From NCBI RefSeq assembly GCF_017497975.1, contig NZ_JAGDEL010000029.1, forward strand, positions 1-64,000: DNA of 64,000 nucleotides, given 5' to 3'. This stretch comes from Metabacillus bambusae. Lineage in GTDB: Bacteria > Bacillota > Bacilli > Bacillales > Bacillaceae. The notes beneath the pieces are model-generated. The model saw nothing but the letters and a program-made list of their open reading frames with translations. It searched no databases and was not told the DNA's origin. Made by a program: the position numbers and the translations under genes. Of the stretch, positions 1 through 8,009 are shown in pieces. The stretch's first letter is position 1. Each line of letters starts with the position of its first letter.

Positions 1-78
1 ACCCATATCTTCCTTTTGGTATAAATTAATCGCTTTTAGCTTAATTTCTTTTGTATAGGTTGTTCTAATTTTCCCCAT
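1..78 (-). CDS. IS3-family transposase OrfA, N-terminus only (cut by window edge)
   Basis: The minus strand encodes a start codon followed by MGKIRTTYTKEIKLKAINLY, the typical N-terminal helix-turn-helix beginning of IS3/IS150-type OrfA proteins, which bind the element's terminal repeats. Only 26 codons lie in the window; the rest of the element continues to the left. The start follows a purine-rich stretch (GGAGGGG). Family assignment rests on this short sequence, so it is probable but not certain. Confidence 0.6.
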   Translation of the reverse strand, partial: MGKIRTTYTKEIKLKAINLYQKEDMG

Positions 79-82
79 GAAA

Positions 83-137
83 AAATCCCCTCCATAGAAG
101 ACAGTACAATCCTTTCTTTTTACTGTCTTCTATAAGG
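83..137. repeat. Inverted repeat upstream of the transposase start
   Basis: A perfect 13-bp inverted repeat (ATAGAAGACAGTA at 94-106, TACTGTCTTCTAT at 121-133) with a 14-nt loop, extended by CCCCT/AGGGG outside. It lies just upstream of the transposase start. It may be a terminator that shields the IS gene from outside transcription or part of the IS end; the sequence does not decide. Confidence 0.5.
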
Positions 138-171
138 GGATAATAACATGTTGAAGACCCTTATTAACTGG

Positions 172-366
172 TCAAACCGTACGTCCATCACTCAATAAAG
201 TAAAATTGTTATGCAGCTCCCTTTCATTAATCGATATCCTAATTGCCAAGTCTTTAGTTCGTAAAACAAAATCTTTGACACCTATAAATTCAGATTCAGC
301 AATCAAATAGAATTGTGTTCCCTTTTTTATACCTTTAAAATCATTTTTCAGCTTATATATCTTCAT
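172..366 (-). CDS. Small hypothetical protein, 64 aa (copy 1)
   Basis: A 64-residue basic protein starting MKIYKLKNDFKGIKKGTQF, without a membrane segment or cysteine motif. A near-identical copy lies at 35126-35320; the two differ at only a few residues, so the reading frame has been kept, which supports a real gene. Sequence just upstream matches the 3' end of the oxidase relic that precedes copy 2, so this copy came from a segment containing that junction. A MITE (399-618) now sits directly upstream. The function is not recognised. Confidence 0.6.
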   Translation of the reverse strand: MKIYKLKNDFKGIKKGTQFYLIAESEFIGVKDFVLRTKDLAIRISINERELHNNFTLLSDGRTV

Positions 367-398
367 TTTCTTACCTAGCTACTTCCTTTTAAAGTTAT

Positions 399-618
399 GG
401 CTGTTTTCGCAAACTTTGTTGCTATTAACCAAGTAAAGCGGTGTGGTTGATTTCTGCTCCAGATGCTCGCTTTCCGCGGGGCGGGCGGTGAGCCTCCTCG
501 GCGTAAACGCCTGTGGGGTCTCACCTGTCCCGCTGTTCCCGCAGGAGTCTCGCACTTCCGCTCCAATCAACCTGAATTAGTTTTTGTTTTAAAAGCAACA
601 ATCTCTTAGAAAAGAGCC
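399..618. mobile_element. MITE family A, copy 1
   Basis: A 220-bp GC-rich element starting GGCTGTTTTCGC and ending AGAAAAGAGCC (imperfect terminal inverted repeats). It is flanked on both sides by AAAGTTAT (391-398 and 619-626), an 8-bp target-site duplication. The interior is rich in self-complementary GC tracts and would fold extensively as RNA. Open frames inside it are by-products of GC content. Four related copies occur in the window. Confidence 0.88.
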
Positions 619-719
619 AAAGTTATTGATCACTGGTAGCCTTAACCCAAACTTAAAAGGTTCCAGGTCTTGCATGAATTCCAGAATCGCTAATTATTGT
701 ATATATTTTTTCAACCATT

Positions 720-1325
720 TTAATCCTCCATCTTTAAAAGATCATCCAACAACCTAGAATAATTCACTTTTGTATAATCTGAAACATCCACTTCAAATAA
801 CTTACCTAATTCAAACGTGTCATATCCTCTTGTTGTACATCTTTTTATAAATTCCTCATAGTTTAATAAGTTATCAGCATTACTTCTATCAGCTAATTGA
901 TCCCCTTTTTTGTAGGAAGATACGATATGACTCAAATGCCTTGTCGGATCTAAATCTCGTTTTTTTTGTCGTTCAAATAAAACATCTAAATCTGCAATTA
1001 ATCGAATAGTAACAACCTCATAACCATAACTTTCTATTAATTGCTGAATATGAGGTTTTTGTTTCTGACTAAAAGGATAATCAGACATAATATTGCTACC
1101 TACTTGCATTTGCTGTTCCATTAGTTCATAGTACTTCGCCCATGCTATTTTTTCAATCTTCTGCTTTTCTTCTAAATTACGATAACCATACATATCACAA
1201 TAATATTCTTTCAAGTTATCCTGAGAAAGATTATAAAATGCCCCTAATGTACTATTGATGATATTACTCAAGTAGGTTTTTCCTGTTCCTGGTAAACCCG
1301 CTAATAAGATTAAGACTTTATCCAT
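720..1325 (-). CDS. P-loop kinase (AAA_33/zeta-toxin-like NTPase), last gene of the PTS operon
   Basis: A 201-aa protein with a Walker A motif GLPGTGKT at residues 10-17 and the fold size of small-molecule kinases of the AAA_33/zeta type (P-loop, then a lid region with RQKKRDLDPTRH near residue 125). Such proteins phosphorylate small substrates in the cytoplasm. The start follows GAGGTGG. It is the last gene of the PTS/aldolase cluster, 115 bp beyond the aldolase stop with a stem-loop between them. A role making a sugar bisphosphate for the aldolase is plausible but inferred only from position. No PfkB-type kinase is present in the cluster. Confidence 0.7.
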   Translation of the reverse strand: MDKVLILLAGLPGTGKTYLSNIINSTLGAFYNLSQDNLKEYYCDMYGYRNLEEKQKIEKIAWAKYYELMEQQMQVGSNIMSDYPFSQKQKPHIQQLIESYGYEVVTIRLIADLDVLFERQKKRDLDPTRHLSHIVSSYKKGDQLADRSNADNLLNYEEFIKRCTTRGYDTFELGKLFEVDVSDYTKVNYSRLLDDLLKMED

Positions 1326-1347
1326 CTTACCACCTCATAATCTAACG

Positions 1348-1389
1348 AATAAAGAGAGAGTACAAGGAATTCCCCGTACTCTCTTTATT
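1348..1389 (-). terminator. Stem-loop between aldolase and kinase genes
   Basis: Inverted repeat AATAAAGAGAGAGTAC / GTACTCTCTTTATT with a 12-nt loop, two bases unpaired. The T-run after it on the minus strand is weak, so it may attenuate rather than stop transcription into the kinase gene. Confidence 0.5.
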
Positions 1390-1440
1390 AGCCACATCTT
1401 CTCCAATCCTTATGAAAAAGACTTTGAGCTTTTTTTGTAA

Positions 1441-2307
1441 TTATTTTACTTGAAGGGTACGGTCTTCTTTATTCATGAAGATTCCGATTTTATGTTTGAC
1501 AATTTCTTTGACTGCCTGGTTACACGGAATAATATTATGTCGTAATGATTTAGTTACTTTTGTTTCTCCGAATGTTTCTTTCGCTGTTTTCGTCCATGCT
1601 ACTAACAACTCAGTACCTACATTAAATTTACGAATTCCGTTATTAATTAATTCATGTATATCCATTTCATTAACACCTGTACCTCCATGAATAACTAAAG
1701 GTACATTTACTACAGCGTTGATTTCTTTTAATAGTGGTAGATTTACTTCTGTTTTGGATTTGTATTGACCATGATTAGTACCAATTGCAATGGCCAAAGC
1801 ATCTACCCCTGTTGCTTTAACAAACTCTTCTGCATCTTTTGGGTCCGTAAAAACCTTATCATTCTCATCTACATGAATCCCTTCTTCCGTACCGCCAATA
1901 GTTCCTAGTTCGCCCTCTACTGAAACACCATATTTGTGTGCATATTCTACTACTGCACTTGTTTTCATAATGTTCTCTTTGAATGGTAAATGAGAACCAT
2001 CAAACATTACTGATGTATATCCTTTATTGATTGCCTCTTTAATATCATCAAAATCCCTTGCATGGTCTAAATGCAATACCACATCCACCATTTCATTTGT
2101 GGCCATCGTTTTACATACAGCAACTATATTTTCATGACCAATATATTTCGCAGTATCTATACTTGTTTGAATAATAATTGGTGCTCCTTGCTCTTTTGCA
2201 GCACGGATCATATCCGGTAACATCTCTAAATTATGTGCATTAAATGAACCAACTGTATAATTCAATTCTTCAGCCCTAAGTGTTACTTCTTTTAATGTTG
2301 TATACAT
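1441..2307 (-). CDS. Class II ketose-bisphosphate aldolase (fructose/tagatose-bisphosphate type)
   Basis: A 288-aa zinc-dependent aldolase. The metal and catalytic signatures are all present: HLDH (catalytic Asp 81, Zn ligand His 82), VEGELGTIGG near 130-139, GTNHG (His 179) and HGGTG (His 207). The family splits ketose 1,6-bisphosphates into dihydroxyacetone phosphate and an aldehyde. ATG at 2307 is chosen; a TTG two codons upstream is also possible given GGGAGAG placement. It lies in the Ula-type PTS operon and is the likely lower-pathway enzyme for the imported sugar. The substrate's stereochemistry cannot be read from the sequence. Confidence 0.88.
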   Translation of the reverse strand: MYTTLKEVTLRAEELNYTVGSFNAHNLEMLPDMIRAAKEQGAPIIIQTSIDTAKYIGHENIVAVCKTMATNEMVDVVLHLDHARDFDDIKEAINKGYTSVMFDGSHLPFKENIMKTSAVVEYAHKYGVSVEGELGTIGGTEEGIHVDENDKVFTDPKDAEEFVKATGVDALAIAIGTNHGQYKSKTEVNLPLLKEINAVVNVPLVIHGGTGVNEMDIHELINNGIRKFNVGTELLVAWTKTAKETFGETKVTKSLRHNIIPCNQAVKEIVKHKIGIFMNKEDRTLQVK

Positions 2308-2349
2308 GGTCAATTACTCTCCCTTTATACTAATCTTTTATTTTCTTCC

Positions 2350-2748
2350 TTATCGAACACCACGCGTAACCTCTTTAGAAACTTGCATCATTTCATCCAT
2401 TTTCTTTAGATATATCTGTAATAATTCTTCATTATTCACTTTTGCTGCTTCTGCACGCTTCTTGTTATAAAGTTTTAATAACGTTTTGTAACCATTTCCT
2501 AATGACTTTTTGGCCTGAATACTTTTTTCTAACGAATCAATAGCATTATCTTCATCGCCAAGTTCATTAAATGCTAAGCCAATCTCCTCATAAATTTTTG
2601 CTTGTTCTTCTCCAGATGTTTGATTTACGTCTTCTTTTTTAATGGAGATGGTACGTAATAATACTTCTTTTCGTTCTGCTGTTAACACTACCTCTTCGGT
2701 TGTTTCTTTTTTCGGTTCTTTCGTTTTTTTCTTACCAAATCCAAACAT
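2350..2748 (-). CDS. TPR-like hypothetical protein of the PTS operon, 132 aa
   Basis: A soluble, highly charged, helical protein. A basic N-terminus (MFGFGKKKTKEPKK) is followed by helical pairs at about residues 45-105 with a tetratricopeptide pattern (EEIGLAFNELGDEDNAIDSL). It sits between IIC and the aldolase with short gaps and a good ribosome site, so it is part of the operon. TPR modules usually mediate protein contacts; the partner here is unknown. Confidence 0.6.
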   Translation of the reverse strand: MFGFGKKKTKEPKKETTEEVVLTAERKEVLLRTISIKKEDVNQTSGEEQAKIYEEIGLAFNELGDEDNAIDSLEKSIQAKKSLGNGYKTLLKLYNKKRAEAAKVNNEELLQIYLKKMDEMMQVSKEVTRGVR

Positions 2749-2779
2749 TACTTAAAACCTCCTTTTCTCTTCCCACATT

Positions 2780-4069
2780 CTAGAATGCTTTTAAAAGTGG
2801 ACCAATGAGCCATGCATATAGTAAAGCAGCTGTTACTGTATCAACATCTGTAGCTGTTGCATTGACAAATCCCATAGAATTGAAAGTCGTTACTAACAGT
2901 GCTGGTAATAATGTAATGAAGAAACCATGTACAATACCACCAATAATTGCTCCGCGAATACCACCTGTTAAGTTACCGAATATACCGGCAGTACCACCCG
3001 CGAAGAAAGCTGTAAGCATACCTGGTAAGATCATTGCCAACCCAAAGACAGGTAATACAAACATTGCAATAATCGAGCCTATAGTAGTTGTGATAAACCC
3101 TACAATGACTGCATTGGGGCTAAATGGGAATAGGACTGGACAATCTAATGCAGGCTTTGCATTTGGAACCAATCGCATTGCAATCCCTCTAAATGCCGGA
3201 ACAATTTCACCTAGTAATAAGCGAACCCCAGCTAATAATACATACACCCCAACTACGAATTGGATAGATTGTAAGAATGCAAACATTAAATAGTGGGTAT
3301 TTCCTGATAATGTAGAAGCGAACTCTTCACCTGCAAACGCTGCTGTAATAATGTAAAGTGGAGTCATTACCACCATCAAAGATAGATAGGTATCTTGTAA
3401 GAATTCAAATTGAGCTGGTAATTTCAAATCTTCAACAGATTTTTTCTTTTCGCCTTTTCCCCCAACTAGTTTCGCTACACCTGCTTCAAACACATACCCA
3501 ACTGTACAAAAGTGGCCTAAAGCAATATCATCCATACCAGTAATTTTACGAACAAAAGGTTGTGCAATAGCAGGCATTGCTACCGCAAAGACACCCCCAA
3601 TGAAACCGCCTACTAAAATCAAGGCAAGACCACGTAAACCTGCAAAGTAACCAAATACTGTTGTCATAGTAGCCATCCAAAGAATTGCCTGACCAGTTAA
3701 AAAGATGTATTTCCATTTAGTGAACCGTGCAATGATGATATTAAAAACAAAGATAGCTAAGAAGGTTAGTGCGATATCACGACCCAAGCCTAACTCATTC
3801 ATTGCTTGACCGTTAATAGCTTCAATCGAAGGAATAATCCCTTGCATATGGAAACCTTCTGTAAAAATATGACCGAAATATATTAAACTACCAACAATAA
3901 TGCTAGAACCAGCTGACAATACCATAAACCCTAACATCGTCTTTAACGAACCAGAAATAACTTGCCCTGTTGATTTCTTTTGCAAAATCAACCCCAACAT
4001 AGCAATCAACGCAATTGTGACTGATGCCTGTGTCAAAATATTCTCGATAATAAAGTTAACTACACCCAT
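2780..4069 (-). CDS. PTS transporter subunit IIC, ascorbate (Ula/SgaT) family
   Basis: A 429-aa polytopic membrane protein of about 10-12 segments. Family hallmarks are the N-terminal ALIAMLGLILQKKS segment, the substrate-site region DCPVLFPFSPNAVIVGF and glycine-rich re-entrant loops (GGTAGIFGNLTGG). It would translocate and hand over a sugar for phosphorylation by IIB. Genes UlaD to UlaG are absent and an aldolase follows instead, so the substrate is probably not ascorbate. IIB lies just upstream. Confidence 0.9.
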   Translation of the reverse strand: MGVVNFIIENILTQASVTIALIAMLGLILQKKSTGQVISGSLKTMLGFMVLSAGSSIIVGSLIYFGHIFTEGFHMQGIIPSIEAINGQAMNELGLGRDIALTFLAIFVFNIIIARFTKWKYIFLTGQAILWMATMTTVFGYFAGLRGLALILVGGFIGGVFAVAMPAIAQPFVRKITGMDDIALGHFCTVGYVFEAGVAKLVGGKGEKKKSVEDLKLPAQFEFLQDTYLSLMVVMTPLYIITAAFAGEEFASTLSGNTHYLMFAFLQSIQFVVGVYVLLAGVRLLLGEIVPAFRGIAMRLVPNAKPALDCPVLFPFSPNAVIVGFITTTIGSIIAMFVLPVFGLAMILPGMLTAFFAGGTAGIFGNLTGGIRGAIIGGIVHGFFITLLPALLVTTFNSMGFVNATATDVDTVTAALLYAWLIGPLLKAF

Positions 4070-4105
4070 TTTTTTACCCCCATTTCTAGCTATCTCTATT
4101 TATTT

Positions 4106-4414
4106 TTAAGCTAATACTCCTTTTTCCCTTAATACTGGGGTGATTTTTTCTTCAATCTCTGGCTTAGATACAATATTTCTCAAATAAACAATTGTCGTTT
4201 GTTTAGGATCAACTGAAAATTTTTCAAATTGGGATTTGAAATTCTGTGCCGTAATAATAATATCGGGTTTTACTGAAACAGCAGACGAGATATCACTATG
4301 ATCTAGCTTGGCATTGACACCTAATTTGCTTAATACATCCTCTGCCGCCATTTGACAAGCAAAACTGCTTCCTAGACCTGCTCCACATACAAATAAGATA
4401 TTTACTTTTTTCAT
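4106..4414 (-). CDS. PTS subunit IIB, lactose/ascorbate type
   Basis: A 102-aa phosphocarrier. The loop VCGAGLGSSFACQ holds the phosphorylated cysteine at residue 10, counting from ATG 4414. That ATG is preferred to the GTG at 4423 because AGGAG lies 8 bases before it and would overlap the GTG. It takes phosphate from an EIIA and passes it to the sugar bound by IIC. There is no free IIA gene in the cluster; the only EIIA domain is inside the neighbouring regulator. Confidence 0.88.
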   Translation of the reverse strand: MKKVNILFVCGAGLGSSFACQMAAEDVLSKLGVNAKLDHSDISSAVSVKPDIIITAQNFKSQFEKFSVDPKQTTIVYLRNIVSKPEIEEKITPVLREKGVLA

Positions 4415-4484
4415 TTCACTCACTCCTATACACTTTTTGGGTTATCTATTTATTTGTTACTAGGAAAATCATTTGTTTTATAAA

Positions 4485-4700
4485 GGCTGTTTTCGCAAAC
4501 TTTGTTGCTTTGAAAATAGTATTGGGTTGATTGATTGGCACTCCAGGATGCTCGCTTTCCGTGGGGCGGGCGATGAGCCTCCTAAAGCAGAAAGCGCCTG
4601 CGGGGTCTCATCTGTCCCGCTACTCCCACAGGAGTCTCGCACCTTCCGTACCAATCAACCTAATCAGTTTTGTTCAAAAACAATCTTTTAGAAAAGAGCC
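4485..4700. mobile_element. MITE family A, copy 2
   Basis: A 216-bp copy, GGCTGTTTTCGC to GAAAAGAGCC, flanked by TTTATAAA on both sides (4477-4484 and 4701-4708). It lies between the PRD regulator and the IIB gene, so it has split what was probably one transcription unit, or now adds a structured leader to IIB. Confidence 0.9.
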
Positions 4701-4744
4701 TTTATAAAATTCTTCTACATCAATTTTAATAACCACAGCATTCC

Positions 4745-6853
4745 TCACTCCATTACTTCAATTCCATATAACACCTGCTTAAACATGTTTACATCTTGTG
4801 CTGTAATTAATTGGTCTAATTTCTCTTCATCATTGATTAACTCAATCAGATTTTTCATCACATTTAGATGTGAATAAGAATCCACTGCGGCTAAACAAAA
4901 AACAATTTTCACCGGATCATTATCAGGATTTCCGAAATTCACCGGTTCCTTTAACGTCATGACACTAATACCTAATTTATTTACTCCATCTTCCGGCCTT
5001 GCGTGTGCTAACGCTAAATGCTTCCCTACTACTATATAAGGCCCATACTCTTCCACAGATTTAATCATGGCATTTATATATCGTTCTTCAATGACCTCTT
5101 CTGTTAACAAGACCTGGGCAGACTTCGTAATCGCCTCTTTCCAGTCTTTGCATTCTTGCTTCAGTAGAATGTTGGAATCCCTCAAAATATCCTGCAACAT
5201 CGGCTGTATCTCCCTTGTATTAATTTTCAAATGATGTTCTTTAAAAGTGTCTTCTACTTTGTGATAGCTTTCCTGTGTTACCTTCCCGCCGCTTTCAACA
5301 ATTAACATCAGAATATCCTGCATTAGCTTTGTGGCGTCTAACCTCTTGGACACGATTCTTCTCTTATTCTTATTTTTGAGTAAAAATTCTTTAATTTCCT
5401 TCTTATCACTTTCTCTTAAAATCGGATTAAGCAATAATACAGGTTTTCTTGGATAATCAATTGAAATGGTCGTAAAAACTAAATCAACATCTAACTTGTC
5501 AATAAAGGCTAATTCATACGAACTCAATACAGCTACAATCTCGATATTGAATTGCTCTTTCAAATTCGCAGCCAATAGCTTTCCAGTTGAGATCCCATGA
5601 TTACAAAGCACAACCGCCTGATAAACATATTGTTCTTTCTGCTTTATCTGGCTGGCAGAAGTTGAAAAATAAACGGTCAAAAACCCGATCTCATCTTCTG
5701 ATAATGGCTTTTTAATATAGTCTTCTATTTGCTTACTAAAGCAAGTGACTGCCTGATAAATCTCTGCATAGGATTCCTTAATAGTGTCTTTTAACGGATT
5801 AAATACCTGTAAATCATTCTTCGCCCTGCTTAACAACCCAGTGATATGCTTATACAAACCTTCATACAAATCTTCTTCTCTCTGAGAAAAGGGGATTCTT
5901 GTTACCTTTTCTACATGCTCAATTAATTGAATAGCTAATAATTGTGCGGTAACCCAATCGAATGAATTATTCATATCTTTTGGATTAAACGATTCGATTG
6001 TAAAGGTGGTATATTTGATTTCATTTAATGATGGATATAAACCAAACTCTATACAGATGGAATCGACAAAGTTTCTGACAGGATCTTCTTTTATCTCGGC
6101 TCTTACTTTGGCTAATTCCCTAAGGGTATTTCCTTCTTGCAACCGCCTTACCCATAAACCTAAAAATAGAATGCTTTGATTTCGATATACATGATTAATC
6201 TCTACTCTGGACTTTTCAAAGACGTCGTCATAATGTTCTCCAATGACCCTCAGTGCACTTGCATCCAAATAATCAAGGACAAATCGATCTGCAAAGGTAT
6301 TCACTGTATCAATATCTCGGTACCCCAAGAGATTAGCAATATCTGTCATACTATTAATCACGTCATACAACATAGTGCGTATTGATCGTTCATCACCTTT
6401 TAATACAATACCTTGCTTCGTTAAACTCACTACAGAAATACCATACTCCTTTAAAAACTGACGTAGTTTTCTCATATCCTCATCCAATGTACTTTTCGAT
6501 ACCTGCAGTTTTTCTTCCATTTCAAAAAGCAATGTCGTTTTTGTAGTATCGGCAATATCTAAGAGTAAGGCAAGAAAACGTTCATTGGGCCTATAATAAT
6601 CTGATTCTCTGTCATCCCCAATTTTAGACAGGAGCTTTTCGCAATCCATCTCTGACAGCTCTAATTTCAACCCTTTGCCTCTTGTCGTCGTAATGGACGG
6701 ATAATTATTTTCTGCTAGGTATTTATTAATTAGGACCAATTCGTTTCGAAAAGTACGCTCACTAATATTGAACTCTTTACTTAAATCCTCACAAGTCAAA
6801 AAGGTATTTACTGTCAAAAATCTGGTAAGTACTCGTTGAGTTCGTTCTTTCAT
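4745..6853 (-). CDS. PRD-containing transcriptional regulator with PTS IIB-like and EIIA domains
   Basis: A 702-aa protein of the BglG/MtlR-type activator class. Order: N-terminal HTH (about 1-65), Mga-like HTH (about 90-150), two PRD modules (about 185-405), a IIB-like domain with Cys 417 in LCNHGISTGK, and a C-terminal EIIA of the fru/mtl/ula type with phospho-His 617 in LAHARPEDGV. ATG 6853 has AAAGGAG 8 bases upstream; an in-frame start at 6898 lacks a ribosome site. PTS phosphorylation of the PRDs and EIIA would tune activity to sugar supply. The EIIA motif resembles UlaC, so it may also serve as the missing IIA. Confidence 0.88.
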   Translation of the reverse strand: MKERTQRVLTRFLTVNTFLTCEDLSKEFNISERTFRNELVLINKYLAENNYPSITTTRGKGLKLELSEMDCEKLLSKIGDDRESDYYRPNERFLALLLDIADTTKTTLLFEMEEKLQVSKSTLDEDMRKLRQFLKEYGISVVSLTKQGIVLKGDERSIRTMLYDVINSMTDIANLLGYRDIDTVNTFADRFVLDYLDASALRVIGEHYDDVFEKSRVEINHVYRNQSILFLGLWVRRLQEGNTLRELAKVRAEIKEDPVRNFVDSICIEFGLYPSLNEIKYTTFTIESFNPKDMNNSFDWVTAQLLAIQLIEHVEKVTRIPFSQREEDLYEGLYKHITGLLSRAKNDLQVFNPLKDTIKESYAEIYQAVTCFSKQIEDYIKKPLSEDEIGFLTVYFSTSASQIKQKEQYVYQAVVLCNHGISTGKLLAANLKEQFNIEIVAVLSSYELAFIDKLDVDLVFTTISIDYPRKPVLLLNPILRESDKKEIKEFLLKNKNKRRIVSKRLDATKLMQDILMLIVESGGKVTQESYHKVEDTFKEHHLKINTREIQPMLQDILRDSNILLKQECKDWKEAITKSAQVLLTEEVIEERYINAMIKSVEEYGPYIVVGKHLALAHARPEDGVNKLGISVMTLKEPVNFGNPDNDPVKIVFCLAAVDSYSHLNVMKNLIELINDEEKLDQLITAQDVNMFKQVLYGIEVME

Positions 6854-6938
6854 GATAGTAACTCCTTTCATAATTTGATTATAATTTCTAATATTCAAAT
6901 AGTTTAGTACATCTTATTGCAACTTCAATTTGCAAAAA

Positions 6939-6952
6939 TGTAAGCGTTAACA
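6939..6952. promoter_or_regulatory. cre box (CcpA site) upstream of the PTS operon
   Basis: TGTAAGCGTTAACA matches the cre consensus TGWAAGCGYTWNCA at every position. It lies 86 bp upstream of the regulator start, where CcpA binding would repress the operon when preferred sugars are present. Confidence 0.75.
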
Positions 6953-7060
6953 GTTTTAAAAAAAATCAATCTACAAATCAAATATCCATCGAAAAAATAT
7001 GTGTTTCTTATCCCTGTCGTTCAGAAATAATGCAATTGTTAATCCAATAAAATAACAAAA

Positions 7061-7089
7061 ACCCTACAATTCCTAAGGAATGTAGGGTT
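7061..7089 (-). terminator. Rho-independent terminator
   Basis: ACCCTACA-ATTCC and GGAAT-GTAGGGT form a stem; on the minus strand a T-run (TTTTTGTTATTTT) follows. It is the second of two terminators downstream of the 44-aa ORF at 7263-7397. Confidence 0.75.
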
Positions 7090-7158
7090 GCAATTATATT
7101 TAAATCTTTATCTTCATGATACCTTACTAAACAGATTGATAAAGGTTAATAACAACAA

Positions 7159-7200
7159 TAAGCGACCCCGTTAATTCTAATTTAGAATAACAAGGTCGCT
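7159..7200 (-). terminator. Stem-loop terminator after the 44-aa ORF
   Basis: AAGCGACC at 7159-7166 pairs with GGTCGCTT at 7193-7200, with a second short inverted repeat in the loop. On the minus strand it is followed by T-rich sequence. Confidence 0.6.
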
Positions 7201-7262
7201 TAGTCTACTTTCACACTTATGACTATTTTCATCCCTTTCAGTCTCCTTTATATGGAAATCTA

Positions 7263-7397
7263 TTATTTTACCATTTTATCTCCTGACTGATTAGGAACAG
7301 TATCATTAAATTGATGAACCAAATATGTAAGGTAAGAATTTAATTCAAATCGATCTTTATAAACAAAATCAGTCAACGTTAATTTGCTTTTTCTCAT
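7263..7397 (-). CDS. Small hypothetical protein, 44 aa
   Basis: The ORF starts MRKSKLTLTDFVYKDRFEL after a strong AGGAGG, 6 bases before the ATG, and ends in front of two terminators. The MRKSK-L start recalls small basic FbpB-type peptides of Bacillus, but the rest is too different to name it. The strong ribosome site and dedicated terminators are the main support. The product is soluble and has no cysteines. Confidence 0.5.
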   Translation of the reverse strand: MRKSKLTLTDFVYKDRFELNSYLTYLVHQFNDTVPNQSGDKMVK

Positions 7398-7584
7398 TAT
7401 TTACCTCCTGTATGTACTTCATTATCCTTATGATTCCCAATCTATCATTCTTTTATACATCTAAACTTCCTAATGGAACAAGGAAAATCTCCTTTAACTT
7501 CTAGACCTCGTTCCTAGTATCGGCCCCACCTACGCCAAATACTATGACAGCCACGCGTGCCATCCAACCCATTATCATTATAAT

Positions 7585-7598
7585 TGAAAACGCTTTCA
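7585..7598. promoter_or_regulatory. cre box, orphan
   Basis: TGAAAACGCTTTCA (reverse TGAAAGCGTTTTCA) matches the cre consensus fully. The minus-strand sequence beyond it (7500-7585) holds a start and about 20 codons (MARVAVIVFGVGG) and then a stop, possibly the stump of a deleted sugar gene. Confidence 0.6.
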
Positions 7599-7707
7599 AA
7601 TACAAAGATTAATAGAAATCAAATTTCGACATAAATGAAATATTCCTGTCAGTTTTTGAAAATATGAGATCCTGGAAAAACTCCTTCGAATAAGCAAACC
7701 AAGATAT

Positions 7708-7880
7708 GAACAAAAGCGCAAGCGCCTTGAACAGCCTCGGGCAAATAAGAAGCTTAAGAATAGAAGGTGTTCTTTACCTTCAATTCTTAAGTGGCTGTAG
7801 ACCCAAGAGGGGCTAGGCGCTGGAGCTGGATGCCAAACGCTTATCCACAGTACAAGAATTTTATAATTTCCTAGACGAAA
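7708..7880. repeat. Dispersed repeat family B, copy 1
   Basis: About 173 bp, starting GAACAAAAGCGCAAGCGCC and containing GGCGCTGGAGCTGGAT near its right end, with a central hairpin (AAGAATAGAAGG...CCTTCAATTCTT). A second copy at 39455-39626 shows the same order. The minus-strand open frame across it (7596-7901) is not a gene. Confidence 0.75.
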
Positions 7881-7885
7881 AAAAA

Positions 7886-7915
7886 GAAAACAACGTTTCA
7901 TCGAAGGTTGTTTTC
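7886..7915. terminator. Bidirectional terminator
   Basis: GAAAACAAC / GTTGTTTTC with a 12-nt loop, A-run to the left and T-run to the right. It lies downstream of the yteU gene. Confidence 0.65.
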
Positions 7916-8009
7916 TTTCTTGTTAACAATGTTAGTTTATTTATTCTAAAATACTGTCTAATACCTCTACTACATGAGCTACTCGGTAGAAGCGTTCCAA
8001 GTTCAGTCA

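Noticed and set aside
375-570. Open frames of about 63 codons inside the MITE
   Set aside because: They exist only because the element is GC-rich, have no ribosome site, and are not conserved between copies.
2805-3293. 162-codon plus-strand frame
   Set aside because: It is antisense to the IIC gene, which has all family motifs; the frame is a shadow of its codon pattern.
7596-7901. 101-codon minus-strand frame over repeat B
   Set aside because: It runs through the repeat and a terminator; the composition is unlike the neighbours and copy 2 of the repeat breaks the frame.
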